A DNA stretch of 64,000 nt from Bryobacterales bacterium (GTDB lineage: Bacteria > Acidobacteriota > Terriglobia > Bryobacterales > Bryobacteraceae), in the NCBI GenBank assembly GCA_020846745.1, contig JADLDI010000064.1, positions 34,358-98,357 on the forward strand, read 5' to 3'. The notes under the pieces were generated by a model. That model saw only the letters and a list, made by a program, of their open reading frames with translations. It was not told where the DNA came from and made no database searches. Both the position numbers and the translations under genes were made by a program. How positions within the stretch are numbered: position 1 is the first letter of the stretch; each line of letters begins with the position of its first letter. Positions 27,223-34,748 of the stretch are shown here, piece after piece.

Positions 27223-27795
27223 TCAGCGGGTACTACGCTGCGGGCCGGCGGCGGAATGGGATTGTGCCGGCGCCGGGGTTTGGTTGACAGGGGCTTGGGT
27301 TTGTTTGGCAGTTTTGGCCGCTTTGGCGCGCGCGCCGGCAATTCGTTTCGCAAAGCGTTGAATCTTCAGGGCGTCGGCGAGCTTGAGCGTTGGATACGGG
27401 ACGTCCGGTTGGGTTTCGATGTGCTGGATGATGCGATTGGTTTGGGAATCTTTGAGCTGCTTATAGGCGCGATTGAAGCTGCCTTCGAAGCGCACGTAGT
27501 AACGGGAATAGAGGTCAGCTTCGACGCGGGTGGCGGGATGGCAGAGCGGGTCTTGCCCGTCGGAATGGTCGTAGAGTTCGTTTTGGCAATCGAGGGCGCG
27601 GAGCATCTGCCAGCGCGCGGTAACCAGGCGATCGAACAGGATGTATTCGAGGGAGCCATCGGGGCGGCACTCGGAGAGCAATTCGTTTCGCAAAGCGTTG
27701 AAAGCAGGGAGCAATTCAGGCGGAATATAGTTGGAATTGAGACCGTGCCTACGAGCATTCTGGTTTTGGGAAGGCGAGGTGTTGGGGTGCGACAT
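27223..27795 (-). CDS. hypothetical protein, acidobacterial
   Basis: A 190-residue hypothetical of a type I associate with Acidobacteria: N-terminal NARRHGLNSNYIPPELLPAFNALRNELL, a helical centre with FDRLVTARWQMLRALDCQNELYDH, and a Gln/Pro/Ala tail. No catalytic motif is visible. One 25-nt sequence occurs twice in the gene in different reading frames (FNALRNEL near residue 33 and QRFAKRIA near 145). Upstream, on the same strand, lies a strong hairpin with a following T-rich run. It might be linked to mobile DNA, as it borders the accessory region, but no such domain is recognisable. Confidence 0.65.
   Translation of the reverse strand: MSHPNTSPSQNQNARRHGLNSNYIPPELLPAFNALRNELLSECRPDGSLEYILFDRLVTARWQMLRALDCQNELYDHSDGQDPLCHPATRVEADLYSRYYVRFEGSFNRAYKQLKDSQTNRIIQHIETQPDVPYPTLKLADALKIQRFAKRIAGARAKAAKTAKQTQAPVNQTPAPAQSHSAAGPQRSTR
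27338..27702 (-). repeat. 25-nt direct repeat pair read in two frames
   Basis: The identical 25-mer (beginning gcaattcgtttcgcaaagcg on the plus strand) is at 27338-27362 and 27678-27702, 340 bp apart, both inside the hypothetical gene. The two copies are in different reading frames of that gene. Confidence 0.9.
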
Positions 27796-27898
27796 GCGTT
27801 TTCTCCTTAATCGAAAAGTGGGGATCGGGGGCGGCGATCGTTACGCTGGCGCGGGTGGACACCGGCGGGCCAGGGTTGGACTGCATCGAAAAAGCGAA

Positions 27899-27931
27899 AG
27901 CCCGCGGGACCTGGATGGTCCTTCGCGGGCT
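27899..27931 (-). terminator. strong hairpin, terminator or attenuator on minus strand
   Basis: Stem AGCCCGCG / CGCGGGCT extended by GGACC / GGTCC with a TT bulge and a 5-nt loop. On the minus strand it is followed by TTCGCTTTTTCG. It lies about 100 nt upstream of the hypothetical gene on the same strand, with no minus-strand gene before it, so it may be an attenuator or an orphan terminator. Confidence 0.65.
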
Positions 27932-28097
27932 CAATCCAGCAATACCATGGCGTGTCAAGCCTTTTGGGGCGGAATCGGCGAAGCCGTGTTGGAAATAAAG
28001 GAGAAATAAATTCGAAACGGTTGTGAACGACGATTGGAGAGGGAAGCTTCCGCAACGGGGAGAGTTAGTGATCGCACCTAAAGAAGCGCACAAGTTA

Positions 28098-28137
28098 GGG
28101 CGCGTAGCTCAACTGGCAGCGCAACTGATTCGTAACC
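28098..28137 (+). pseudogene. 5' half of a tRNA-Thr(CGT)
   Basis: The sequence ggGCGCGTAGCTCAACTGG-CAGCGC-AACTGATTCGTAAC reproduces the acceptor/D-arm/anticodon-loop half of a bacterial tRNA-Thr with anticodon CGU; the D-stem has one change. After the anticodon loop the expected 3' arm (TCAGT and the T-arm) is missing and unrelated sequence follows. I read it as the scar of recombination in a tRNA. Confidence 0.55.
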
Positions 28138-28457
28138 CGTTCTCACTGACGCGCGCACTAGAAACTACGGCACAGAAAACAACAACTTAGCTGTCGCCAC
28201 AATCCGTACGTTCCCGCGATTTGCCATCGCGTTTAGCACAATTTCTAGCACACGCCATTTGTAGCGGAAGGGCCAGAAAGTGTCTTCTGGCAACAATGTC
28301 AACACTGGCAATCTGCAATCACATTATGCGTGACACAAGCGCGGTACGGCGATTGAAACCCGGCCGCAACCTACGCGGCTCAGGTCGATGACGGAGACTT
28401 CCGCTCTTTAGAAATAGGAGCGGTGCGGGCAGAATGATCTGAGCTACGATTTCCTAT

Positions 28458-29348
28458 GTGACCACAGATGAGCGATCTCAGCCGACTGTTGCGCGCAGTG
28501 TTTTCCAGAGACTGCTGGGAACGCTTCCAAATCCGGACCTACTGACCGTATTGAGTTTTTTAGCGGAATCTGTAGACTATCTCGAACATTACTGTGCAGG
28601 CCGATGGTCTGTTACGCTCTTCGCTGACGGCATTCGTCTGAACGGCGGCTGGGTTGAATGCTTTGTCGTTCACGCTGAAGGCGTACGGGTTTTGATCGAC
28701 CCGCGAATGCTACCACCCGGGAGCGGAATGGCTCGTGAGATGAAAGCCATCGGGGGGGGGAACGAGTATGCATTAGCACCGGGGTGCCGGATCGTCGACA
28801 TTGACAAGCCGAATTTTGCCGCACAATTGCCATTTCTGCGCTCGGCTCACACGGCAGCGCTTGCGACATCTGCAAGAAGACGTCCTGCGCCGAAGACTCG
28901 TGCCGCTCACTCGACAGGTGTTCTCGTGTTTCTCAGTGAGGTATTGAACCGTCCCGTTCCATTTCTGTCGGCCACGGACGAAACACTCCCCAGCCTGGTT
29001 GTCAATGAAGGCCAAAGGATCAGCGTCATGGTAAATCGATACGAACGCGACCCTCTCGCTAGGCGAGCCTGTCTGGATTTCCACGGCAGCGCCTGCTCGG
29101 TGTGCGGCATGAATTTCGAGTACAGTTACGGTGAAACCATGCGTGGCTTCATCCATGTTCATCACCTGATGCCGCTGTCCATAGTTGGTGTTGCTCACAA
29201 CTGTGATCCGCAAAAGGACCTCATCCCTGTATGTCCGAACTGTCACGCCTTCCTGCACCACAGGGATCCGCCGCTGCTCCCCGACGACGCACGCGCACTG
29301 CTGGAGTCAGTATCGAGGAGGACTGGCACCAAACGCAGCGCCGATTAG
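28458..29348 (+). CDS. HNH endonuclease
   Basis: A 296-residue protein with a C-terminal HNH nuclease domain (about 205-285): zinc-binding CSVCGMNF, catalytic FIHVHHLMPL with the H-H pair, a central Asn-containing strand (VAHNCDPQKDLIPV) and CPNCHAFLH. The N-terminal 200 residues are unassigned and may bind DNA; restriction-type McrA-like enzymes have this layout. The start is the GTG at 28458. A run of nine G (IGGG) near 28752 could slip. It stands between the tRNA-Thr fragment and the recombinase pair, so it probably belongs to the accessory region, and it could serve in restriction or homing. No methyltransferase partner is present. Confidence 0.85.
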   Translation: MTTDERSQPTVARSVFQRLLGTLPNPDLLTVLSFLAESVDYLEHYCAGRWSVTLFADGIRLNGGWVECFVVHAEGVRVLIDPRMLPPGSGMAREMKAIGGGNEYALAPGCRIVDIDKPNFAAQLPFLRSAHTAALATSARRRPAPKTRAAHSTGVLVFLSEVLNRPVPFLSATDETLPSLVVNEGQRISVMVNRYERDPLARRACLDFHGSACSVCGMNFEYSYGETMRGFIHVHHLMPLSIVGVAHNCDPQKDLIPVCPNCHAFLHHRDPPLLPDDARALLESVSRRTGTKRSAD

Positions 29349-29361
29349 CACACCGCCAGTA

Positions 29362-30756
29362 TTAAGGGAACACCGCTCTGCACGGGTCGGCTGACACCCG
29401 GCACCGAACGTGTGGACTCGACCCGTGGCAGATTCCGATGCGTCCTGATTGCCAATGTTGGAGCATTGCAAGTGTCCGCAGGGCAAGAATCTCAGACGCG
29501 AGCGACCAGCAGGTGCGTTCGCTAGGCTGCCCAGTAAGTACTCTCAAGGGCGAAATTTCGAGGCCAAAGTAGGCCAAAGTAGGGTGCGCGACTTGACCGG
29601 CCAATCTTTCGTCATTTTCGGGCGTGACGATGTGATCGAGTTGCTGGGCGATCTCGAGGAGGCGCTGGTCGAGACGTTGTAGTCGCCGTCGGGTCTTCTC
29701 ATCGAGGAGTCCCCGTCTGTACATTTCGAGGAGATGACGAGTGGCCGCGATTGCCTGGCGAATGCCCGAAGGCTCGGCGGTGGCGGGGCAGTTGGGAACA
29801 GAGAGAACGGGCAGTTGATGCGGGCGGGTCACGTGTTGGCGGGCGGCGTGGAACTCCCGATGCAAATCCTGCTGGGTGACCTGCACGTAGCGCAAGGTCA
29901 TGCGGATGTCTTTGTGGCCGAGCAACTGCATCAGGGCGGGAAGGCTGACACCGAAACGGAGCATCTCTGAGGCGAAGGTATGTCTGAGCCGGTGCGGGGT
30001 TACTGGGCCGGAGCATCCCGCCCGTTCCGCGGCATCCGCCAACGCCCAGAGCAGCGTCTGGTATAAGGCGTAATGCCCGCCATAACGCGGCAGCAGCAAG
30101 CCTGTGGAGTATGCCAATCGGGCTGGCGGGGCCAGTGCGCGCAAAGTAAGAATGCGAGCCACGATCTGACGAACGTCGCCATCGGCGGGGACCAGTCGTT
30201 CGGTGTGCAGCTTGCCGAGCGGGACGTGCAGTGCCCATTGGTCCGGTCCGATCTGCCGTAGACAATCTAAAGCCAGATCGATGCACTCACCGATACGGAT
30301 TCCAGTTGCACGAGTCAGCAGGAGGGCATTGGCCGGCAGATCATCGATGCGGCGCAGTTCCTGCTGGAGCAGTTGATCGTCGTATGGAGGAAGAGGTCTG
30401 GGCAGGTACTGAGGCCGTGGGGGGAAATCGTCGCGGCGAATCAGATCCGGCTGAATGGCGTGTCCATTGGCGGTGAGGTCATCGAGCAGACGTCGTAGAC
30501 CAAGCAGATAGCCGCCACGAGTCTTGTTGCACAGGGGCGGAGTTTGTTCGCACATCCGGCGGAACCAGCCGAGCAGGTGAGGATCGCGGCGAAGCTGAGA
30601 CAGCCGGCGGACCTGTGGAAAGGCGGAGTGGAGATAGACCAAAAACCGGTGGGCGACGCAACGGTAGTTGGTGACGGTGTCGCGCCGCAGGGTGAGGGCG
30701 AGAGTTTGGATGTGCGCTTCGAAAATCTGATCGAGACTAGGTTGGGCGCGGCTCAT
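29362..30756 (-). CDS. tyrosine recombinase, second of a coupled pair
   Basis: A 464-residue tyrosine-type recombinase. N-terminal SAM-like core-binding domain (about 1-110), catalytic domain with the Arg of RATGIRIGECIDL, Lys in LGKLHTERLV, HxLR as HRLRHTFASEM, and the nucleophile Tyr in RMTLRYVQVT after the conserved His (LLGHKDIR). A C-terminal extension of about 120 residues is helical. I start at ATG 30756, which overlaps the stop of the upstream recombinase as ATGA; the track start at 30975 lies inside that gene. Its last codons fall on an inverted repeat at 29381-29427. It appears complete. Confidence 0.85.
   Translation of the reverse strand: MSRAQPSLDQIFEAHIQTLALTLRRDTVTNYRCVAHRFLVYLHSAFPQVRRLSQLRRDPHLLGWFRRMCEQTPPLCNKTRGGYLLGLRRLLDDLTANGHAIQPDLIRRDDFPPRPQYLPRPLPPYDDQLLQQELRRIDDLPANALLLTRATGIRIGECIDLALDCLRQIGPDQWALHVPLGKLHTERLVPADGDVRQIVARILTLRALAPPARLAYSTGLLLPRYGGHYALYQTLLWALADAAERAGCSGPVTPHRLRHTFASEMLRFGVSLPALMQLLGHKDIRMTLRYVQVTQQDLHREFHAARQHVTRPHQLPVLSVPNCPATAEPSGIRQAIAATRHLLEMYRRGLLDEKTRRRLQRLDQRLLEIAQQLDHIVTPENDERLAGQVAHPTLAYFGLEISPLRVLTGQPSERTCWSLASEILALRTLAMLQHWQSGRIGICHGSSPHVRCRVSADPCRAVFP
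29381..29427. repeat. inverted repeat at the left end of the recombinase element
   Basis: CACGGGTCG (29381-29389) and CGACCCGTG (29419-29427) are perfect 9-nt inverted arms around a 29-nt loop. It covers the last codons of the second recombinase, the position expected for an element end or recombinase site. Confidence 0.55.
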
Positions 30757-31400
30757 GAGATGTGGCGAGTGGATAAACGCGTGCGGTTCTCCACGGCGCG
30801 GGTGTACTCGCGCCAGACATCCTGGGGTGCCAGCCGGACGTAGAGCATGGTGGTGTGAATCTGGGAATGCCCCATCAGGTGCTGCAGAGCGGGCACGGAG
30901 ATGCCGGCGCGCACCATATCCGCTCCGAAGGTATGGCGGAGGCGATGGGGGTTGGCCAGAGGAACCTGACTGCATCCGCGGTGATGGCGAAACAAGGAGC
31001 GGAGTCCGGCGGGCGTCATGGCGCGCCCACGCTGACGGCCTTTCAGAGAAACGAACAAGAACGAGGAGTTGGTGAGCGACCTTTCCAGCCGCAGATATTT
31101 ATCGAGCACCTCGAGGATTTCTGGTGGCAGGGGCAGAACGCGCTTGAGATTGCCTTTGCCGAGAACCCGCATCTGCGCCTCGGCCAGTTGGAGGGACTCG
31201 AGCTGAAGAGTCAGGGCTTCGCAAGAGCGCAGACCGTCGAGCAACATCAGGCCGACCAGGGCAAGATCGCGAAAGGTGTGAAAACTGCGCCAGAACTTGG
31301 CGACTTCCTCCGCTGCCAAGGGGGTCACGACGCGCTGGCCCTGGCGTAAGCGGAGTCCCAGGGCCAGCGCGCGCCGCGGCGGCCCTAGCCGAGCGGACAT
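30753..31400 (-). CDS. tyrosine recombinase catalytic domain (remnant of first recombinase)
   Basis: The intact ORF is 215 residues, mostly the catalytic domain: Arg in LLDGLRSCEALTL, Lys in VLGKGNLKRV, HRLRHTFGADM, and Tyr in TTMLYVRLAP. The N-terminal core-binding domain is missing, so this is a decayed copy. Its TGA overlaps the ATG of the second recombinase (ATGA). Upstream sequence in other frames continues the gene: see the pseudogene entry. Confidence 0.8.
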   Translation of the reverse strand: MSARLGPPRRALALGLRLRQGQRVVTPLAAEEVAKFWRSFHTFRDLALVGLMLLDGLRSCEALTLQLESLQLAEAQMRVLGKGNLKRVLPLPPEILEVLDKYLRLERSLTNSSFLFVSLKGRQRGRAMTPAGLRSLFRHHRGCSQVPLANPHRLRHTFGADMVRAGISVPALQHLMGHSQIHTTMLYVRLAPQDVWREYTRAVENRTRLSTRHIS

Positions 31401-31569
31401 CGATTCGTGTGGGTGCGCTGGAAACGGGATTGGCCGGGAGGAATCTGGCGGCCATAGTGAAAACGATACGGGCGTTCGCCCAGGCGATCTCGCAGCCCTC
31501 GGCGTCGACCAAGCTATGGGGAGAAGCGCTGGCGGGAGCGGAAGGCCGATGAATCAGAGAAAGGCTCAT
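30753..31569 (-). pseudogene. first tyrosine recombinase, deletion and frameshifts
   Basis: The ATG at 31569 overlaps the TOPRIM stop as CTATGAGCC and opens frame 1 with MSLSLIHRPSAPAS and EGCEIAWANA, reading like the start of a recombinase. The core-binding domain that should follow is absent. A short segment FQRTHTN then appears in frame 2 and ends at a TAG, and frame 3 (30753-31400) carries the catalytic domain. So the gene has an internal deletion plus frame changes. The inference rests on my memory of related gene layouts. Confidence 0.55.
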
Positions 31570-31794
31570 AGGAGTTGTGCTTCTGCCAGGCGAGCCGCGA
31601 AATCGGCGGCGGTGGGCCCCGGCTATCCAGTCGCTGTTGGGATCATGTCCAGAGGGCAACGGTACGAGGCAGGCCTTCATGCCGGCGTTCTGCAGACGGT
31701 GCGCGAGTTGGTGGGAAGCCTGCTACCCGGCATGATTCTCGTCGGGGTCAAAGTAGTGCTCCTTCTTGGGAAACCAAGCGGCCCTGAGAGACAT
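31566..31794 (-). pseudogene. TOPRIM/primase-like C-terminal fragment
   Basis: Reading minus from 31794, FDPDENHAG meets an in-frame TAG, then continues QASHQLAHRLQNAG and PLPSGHDPNSDWIAGA, the end of a TOPRIM domain as found in CHC2/primase-like proteins of mobile elements. A shift of one frame restores the expected TAADFAARLAEAQLL followed by TGA. The TAG replaces what is probably a Gln codon. Both defects mean no functional product. The N-terminal zinc-finger part is absent. Confidence 0.6.
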
Positions 31795-31874
31795 GGAACG
31801 TAGCCCCTCAGCCCATGAGAAACTAAAGGTGTGGGACCCCTTTCAACTGGGCTGGGGAACCGCCTCGTAAACTG

Positions 31875-34748
31875 GTGCTACACGAACAACCTGCTCTTTC
31901 ATTAGCCTTTGGCTTCTCTTTTGACGACCTCTACACCGACAGCCGCCTCCCGGCTCTGGACGAAGTCTTCCTGCAGCGGCTCGCCGAAGCTGCACCTGCC
32001 GTTGCCGAACAGGTGCGCGCCGCCCGCGCCAACCCCTCACAGTTCACGGCCAAGCAAACCTCCCAAATCATCCTCGACGCCGCACCGCACCTCGAGGATT
32101 TCCTGGGCGATCTCTTCGGCATCGGACCCGAACTCCGCGCCCTCCAAGCCCAGCACGAATCCTTCGCGCCGCTTTTTTCCCTCAAGCGGCGCTTCGTCTT
32201 CAAAAAAGCCGTCTCCGGCGTCTCCAAGGAACAGGCCGAAGCCATCGACCACGCCGCCGCCCAGGCCGAACTCGAACGCCTCTTTGACGAGCCCCTTAGC
32301 GAAGCCTCTTTCGTCCGCCACGTCTCCGTTTGGATGGACGATGAAACGCGTTACTCCATCGAGTTGATGGTCGCCGCCCGCTACGCCGCTTGGGCCGCCC
32401 TCACCGATGAGGGTCGCCATAAACACCGCCGCGACGTCCTTTTCAAACTCCCCCACAAGCTCGACCCCATGCACCTTATCCCGGTCGAGACCACACACGT
32501 CGCCCAAGCCGAAGCCCTCCGCCTCCATCCCGACCACTGGCGCCACCGCGAAGGCTTCGCCCTGACCGACCCTGGCACCGACCTCAAAGGCGCCCTCAGC
32601 GAAGCCAATTACTGCATCAAGTGCCACAACCAGGGCAAGGATTCCTGCTCCACCGGCATGCGCGAAAAAGACGGCCGCTTCAAGCAGACCGTCTTCGGCG
32701 TCACGCTCAACGGCTGCCCTCTCGATCAAAAAATCTCGGAAATGCACGTGGCCAAGCAGAACGGCAACCCCATTGCCGCGCTTGCCATCGTCGCTATCGA
32801 CAATCCCATCTGTGCCGCCACCGGACACCGCATCTGTAACGACTGCATGAAGTCCTGCATTTACCAGAAGCAGGACCCCGTCGACATCCCACAGGCCGAA
32901 ACGCGAACCCTCAAAGACGTTCTCCTGCTGCCCTGGGGCTTCGAAATCTACAGCCTGCTCACCCGCTGGAACCCGCTCAATTTCGTTGCGCCCTTCCCAA
33001 AAGCCTCCACTGGATACAAGGTCTTGATCGTTGGTCTCGGACCCGCCGGATTCAACCTCGCCCATCACCTCATGCACGATGGCCACACCGTCGTCGCCGT
33101 CGACGGCCTCAAAATTGAACCCCTTCCCGAAGCGATCTCCGGCGTCAACGCCTTGGGCGCCCGCGTCCCCTTTCAGCCGATCCACCGCATTGACGATCTG
33201 TTCGAGCACCTGGGCGACCGTGTCATGGCCGGCTTTGGCGGCGTCGCCGAATACGGCATCACCGTCCGCTGGAACAAGAACTTCCTCAAGGTCATCCGCC
33301 TGCTGCTCGAACGCCGCGGTCAATTCTCCATGATCGGCGGCGTCCGCTTCGGTGGCACCCTTACCATCGACGATGCTTTTGCAGCCGGCTTCGATCATGT
33401 CGCCCTCTGCATGGGCGCCGGGCGTCCCACCGTCATTCCCATGAAGAACGGTCTCGCGCGCGGCGTCCGCCAGGCGTCCGACTTCCTTATGGCGCTCCAG
33501 CTCACCGGAGCCGCCAAGCGCGATTCCGTCGCGAATCTCCAGGTCCGCATGCCGGTAATCGTGATCGGCGGCGGCCTTACGGCCATCGATACCGCGACCG
33601 AATCTCTCGCATACTACGTCGTCCAGGTCGAAAAATTCCTCGAACGCTACGAGCGCCTCGTGACGGATCGTGGCGAAGCCGCCGTCCGCGCCTCTTGGAC
33701 CGCCGAAGAAGCCGCGACCGCGGACGGATTTATCGCCCACGCTGAGGCGATCCGCGCCGAACGCGCCCGGGCAGCCCGGGAACATCGCCAACCCAACCTC
33801 ATCGACTTACTCAATAATTGGGGTGGAGTTACCATTGCCTACCGCCGCCGCCTCGTCGACTCACCCAGTTACACACTGAACCATGAGGAAGTCGCCAAGG
33901 CTCTCGAAGAAGGTGTACGCTTCGCTGAATGCCTTTCGCCCGAAGCGGTCACCGTCGATAACAACGGCGCAGCCACCGCGCTCCAGTTATCCCAATACCG
34001 CTACGAACCCGCGACCAATAAATTAGTCCCGACAGGTGACTTAGTAACTCTCCCCGCCCGCACCATCTTAGTCGCCGCCGGCACCCAGCCCAACACGGTC
34101 CTCGCCCGCGAAGATAGCGTCAACGTCATGCTCGACGGCCGCTACTTCCAGGCCGTCAACGAACAGGGCGAACCTGTCAAGCCCGAGCGCGTCGCCAAAC
34201 CCAACCGCGCCGACGTTCTCATGTCCGTCCGCCCCGACGGTAAAGCCATCAGCTTCTTCGGCGACCTCCACCCCTCATTTTCCGGCAACGTCGTCAAAGC
34301 GATGGCCAGCGCCAAACTCGGCCGCGCCGTCCTCTCCCGCGTCCTCGCCAAAGCCGCACCCACCGAGATCGCTCCACAGGACCTCATCACTCACATCAAC
34401 CGCGAACTCCGCGCCGTGGTCCACCAGGTCGTCCGCCTCACGCCCAACATCGTTGAAGTCGTCGTCCATGCTCCGCGCGCCGCCCGCGCCTTCCAACCCG
34501 GCCAGTTCTACCGTCTCCAAAACTTCGAAACCCGCGCCCGCCGCGTACCAGGCACCACCCTTGCCATGGAAGGCTTAGCCCTCACCGAGCCTCCGTCGAC
34601 CGCGAACGCGGCCTGCTCTCCACCATCGTCCTCGAAATGGGCGGCTCCTCGGACCTGTGCGCCCTCCTCCAGCCCGGTGAGCCCGTCATCCTCATGGGCC
34701 CCACCGGCTCCCCGACCGAAACTCCCGCCCAGGAAACCGTCCTTTTAG
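31875..34748 (+). CDS. Fe-S flavoprotein oxidoreductase, N-terminal part of a frameshifted gene
   Basis: The first 905 or so residues of a protein that should be about 1186 aa. After an unassigned 230-residue N-domain come cysteine motifs for Fe-S clusters (ANYCIKCHNQGKDSCSTGM near 240-260 and ICNDCMKSCIYQKQ near 320), then a glutamate-synthase-small-subunit-like FAD/NAD(P) unit with VLIVGLGPAGFNLAHHL and VIVIGGGLTAIDTATES, and the start of a ferredoxin-reductase-like domain (FQPGQFYRLQNFE). The reading frame is lost at 34589 where one G of an expected GAG-GCC is missing; the last about 50 residues of the ORF are out-of-frame. GTG start, with weak ribosome-binding site. Substrate unknown. Confidence 0.85.
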   Translation: MLHEQPALSLAFGFSFDDLYTDSRLPALDEVFLQRLAEAAPAVAEQVRAARANPSQFTAKQTSQIILDAAPHLEDFLGDLFGIGPELRALQAQHESFAPLFSLKRRFVFKKAVSGVSKEQAEAIDHAAAQAELERLFDEPLSEASFVRHVSVWMDDETRYSIELMVAARYAAWAALTDEGRHKHRRDVLFKLPHKLDPMHLIPVETTHVAQAEALRLHPDHWRHREGFALTDPGTDLKGALSEANYCIKCHNQGKDSCSTGMREKDGRFKQTVFGVTLNGCPLDQKISEMHVAKQNGNPIAALAIVAIDNPICAATGHRICNDCMKSCIYQKQDPVDIPQAETRTLKDVLLLPWGFEIYSLLTRWNPLNFVAPFPKASTGYKVLIVGLGPAGFNLAHHLMHDGHTVVAVDGLKIEPLPEAISGVNALGARVPFQPIHRIDDLFEHLGDRVMAGFGGVAEYGITVRWNKNFLKVIRLLLERRGQFSMIGGVRFGGTLTIDDAFAAGFDHVALCMGAGRPTVIPMKNGLARGVRQASDFLMALQLTGAAKRDSVANLQVRMPVIVIGGGLTAIDTATESLAYYVVQVEKFLERYERLVTDRGEAAVRASWTAEEAATADGFIAHAEAIRAERARAAREHRQPNLIDLLNNWGGVTIAYRRRLVDSPSYTLNHEEVAKALEEGVRFAECLSPEAVTVDNNGAATALQLSQYRYEPATNKLVPTGDLVTLPARTILVAAGTQPNTVLAREDSVNVMLDGRYFQAVNEQGEPVKPERVAKPNRADVLMSVRPDGKAISFFGDLHPSFSGNVVKAMASAKLGRAVLSRVLAKAAPTEIAPQDLITHINRELRAVVHQVVRLTPNIVEVVVHAPRAARAFQPGQFYRLQNFETRARRVPGTTLAMEGLALTEPPSTANAACSPPSSSKWAAPRTCAPSSSPVSPSSSWAPPAPRPKLPPRKPSF

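Larger units (their letters stand above)
27796..28457. other. gap before the HNH gene
   Basis: This 660-bp stretch holds the hairpin at 27899, the tRNA-Thr fragment at 28098 and a small reading frame (GTG 28023 to TAG 28190, 55 codons) that runs through the tRNA fragment. VAQLAAQLIRNP in that frame is the usual translation artefact of a tRNA-Thr, so I do not call it a gene. No other gene is seen. Confidence 0.6.
29362..31794 (-). mobile_element. decayed element: TOPRIM remnant plus two tyrosine recombinases
   Basis: Three successive minus-strand frames, each joined to the next by an ATGA overlap: a TOPRIM-like fragment (31566-31794), a broken first recombinase (30753-31569) and an intact second recombinase (29362-30756). 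The order and couplings resemble multi-recombinase elements (RIT-like). I see no clear target-site duplication; an inverted repeat lies at the left end. Confidence 0.65.

Noticed and set aside
28023-28190. 55-codon GTG frame with protein-like composition
   Set aside because: It contains VAQLAAQLIRNP, the usual translation of tRNA-Thr; the AGGAGA is too far from the GTG.
32037-33791. 584-aa ORF on the minus strand
   Set aside because: It is antisense to the flavoprotein, whose domains are unambiguous; the ORF is repetitive in Gly/Asp/Glu and matches no family.
34637-34748. Programmed frameshift at the flavoprotein overlap
   Set aside because: No slippery heptamer or following stem near 34589; a missing base explains it better.
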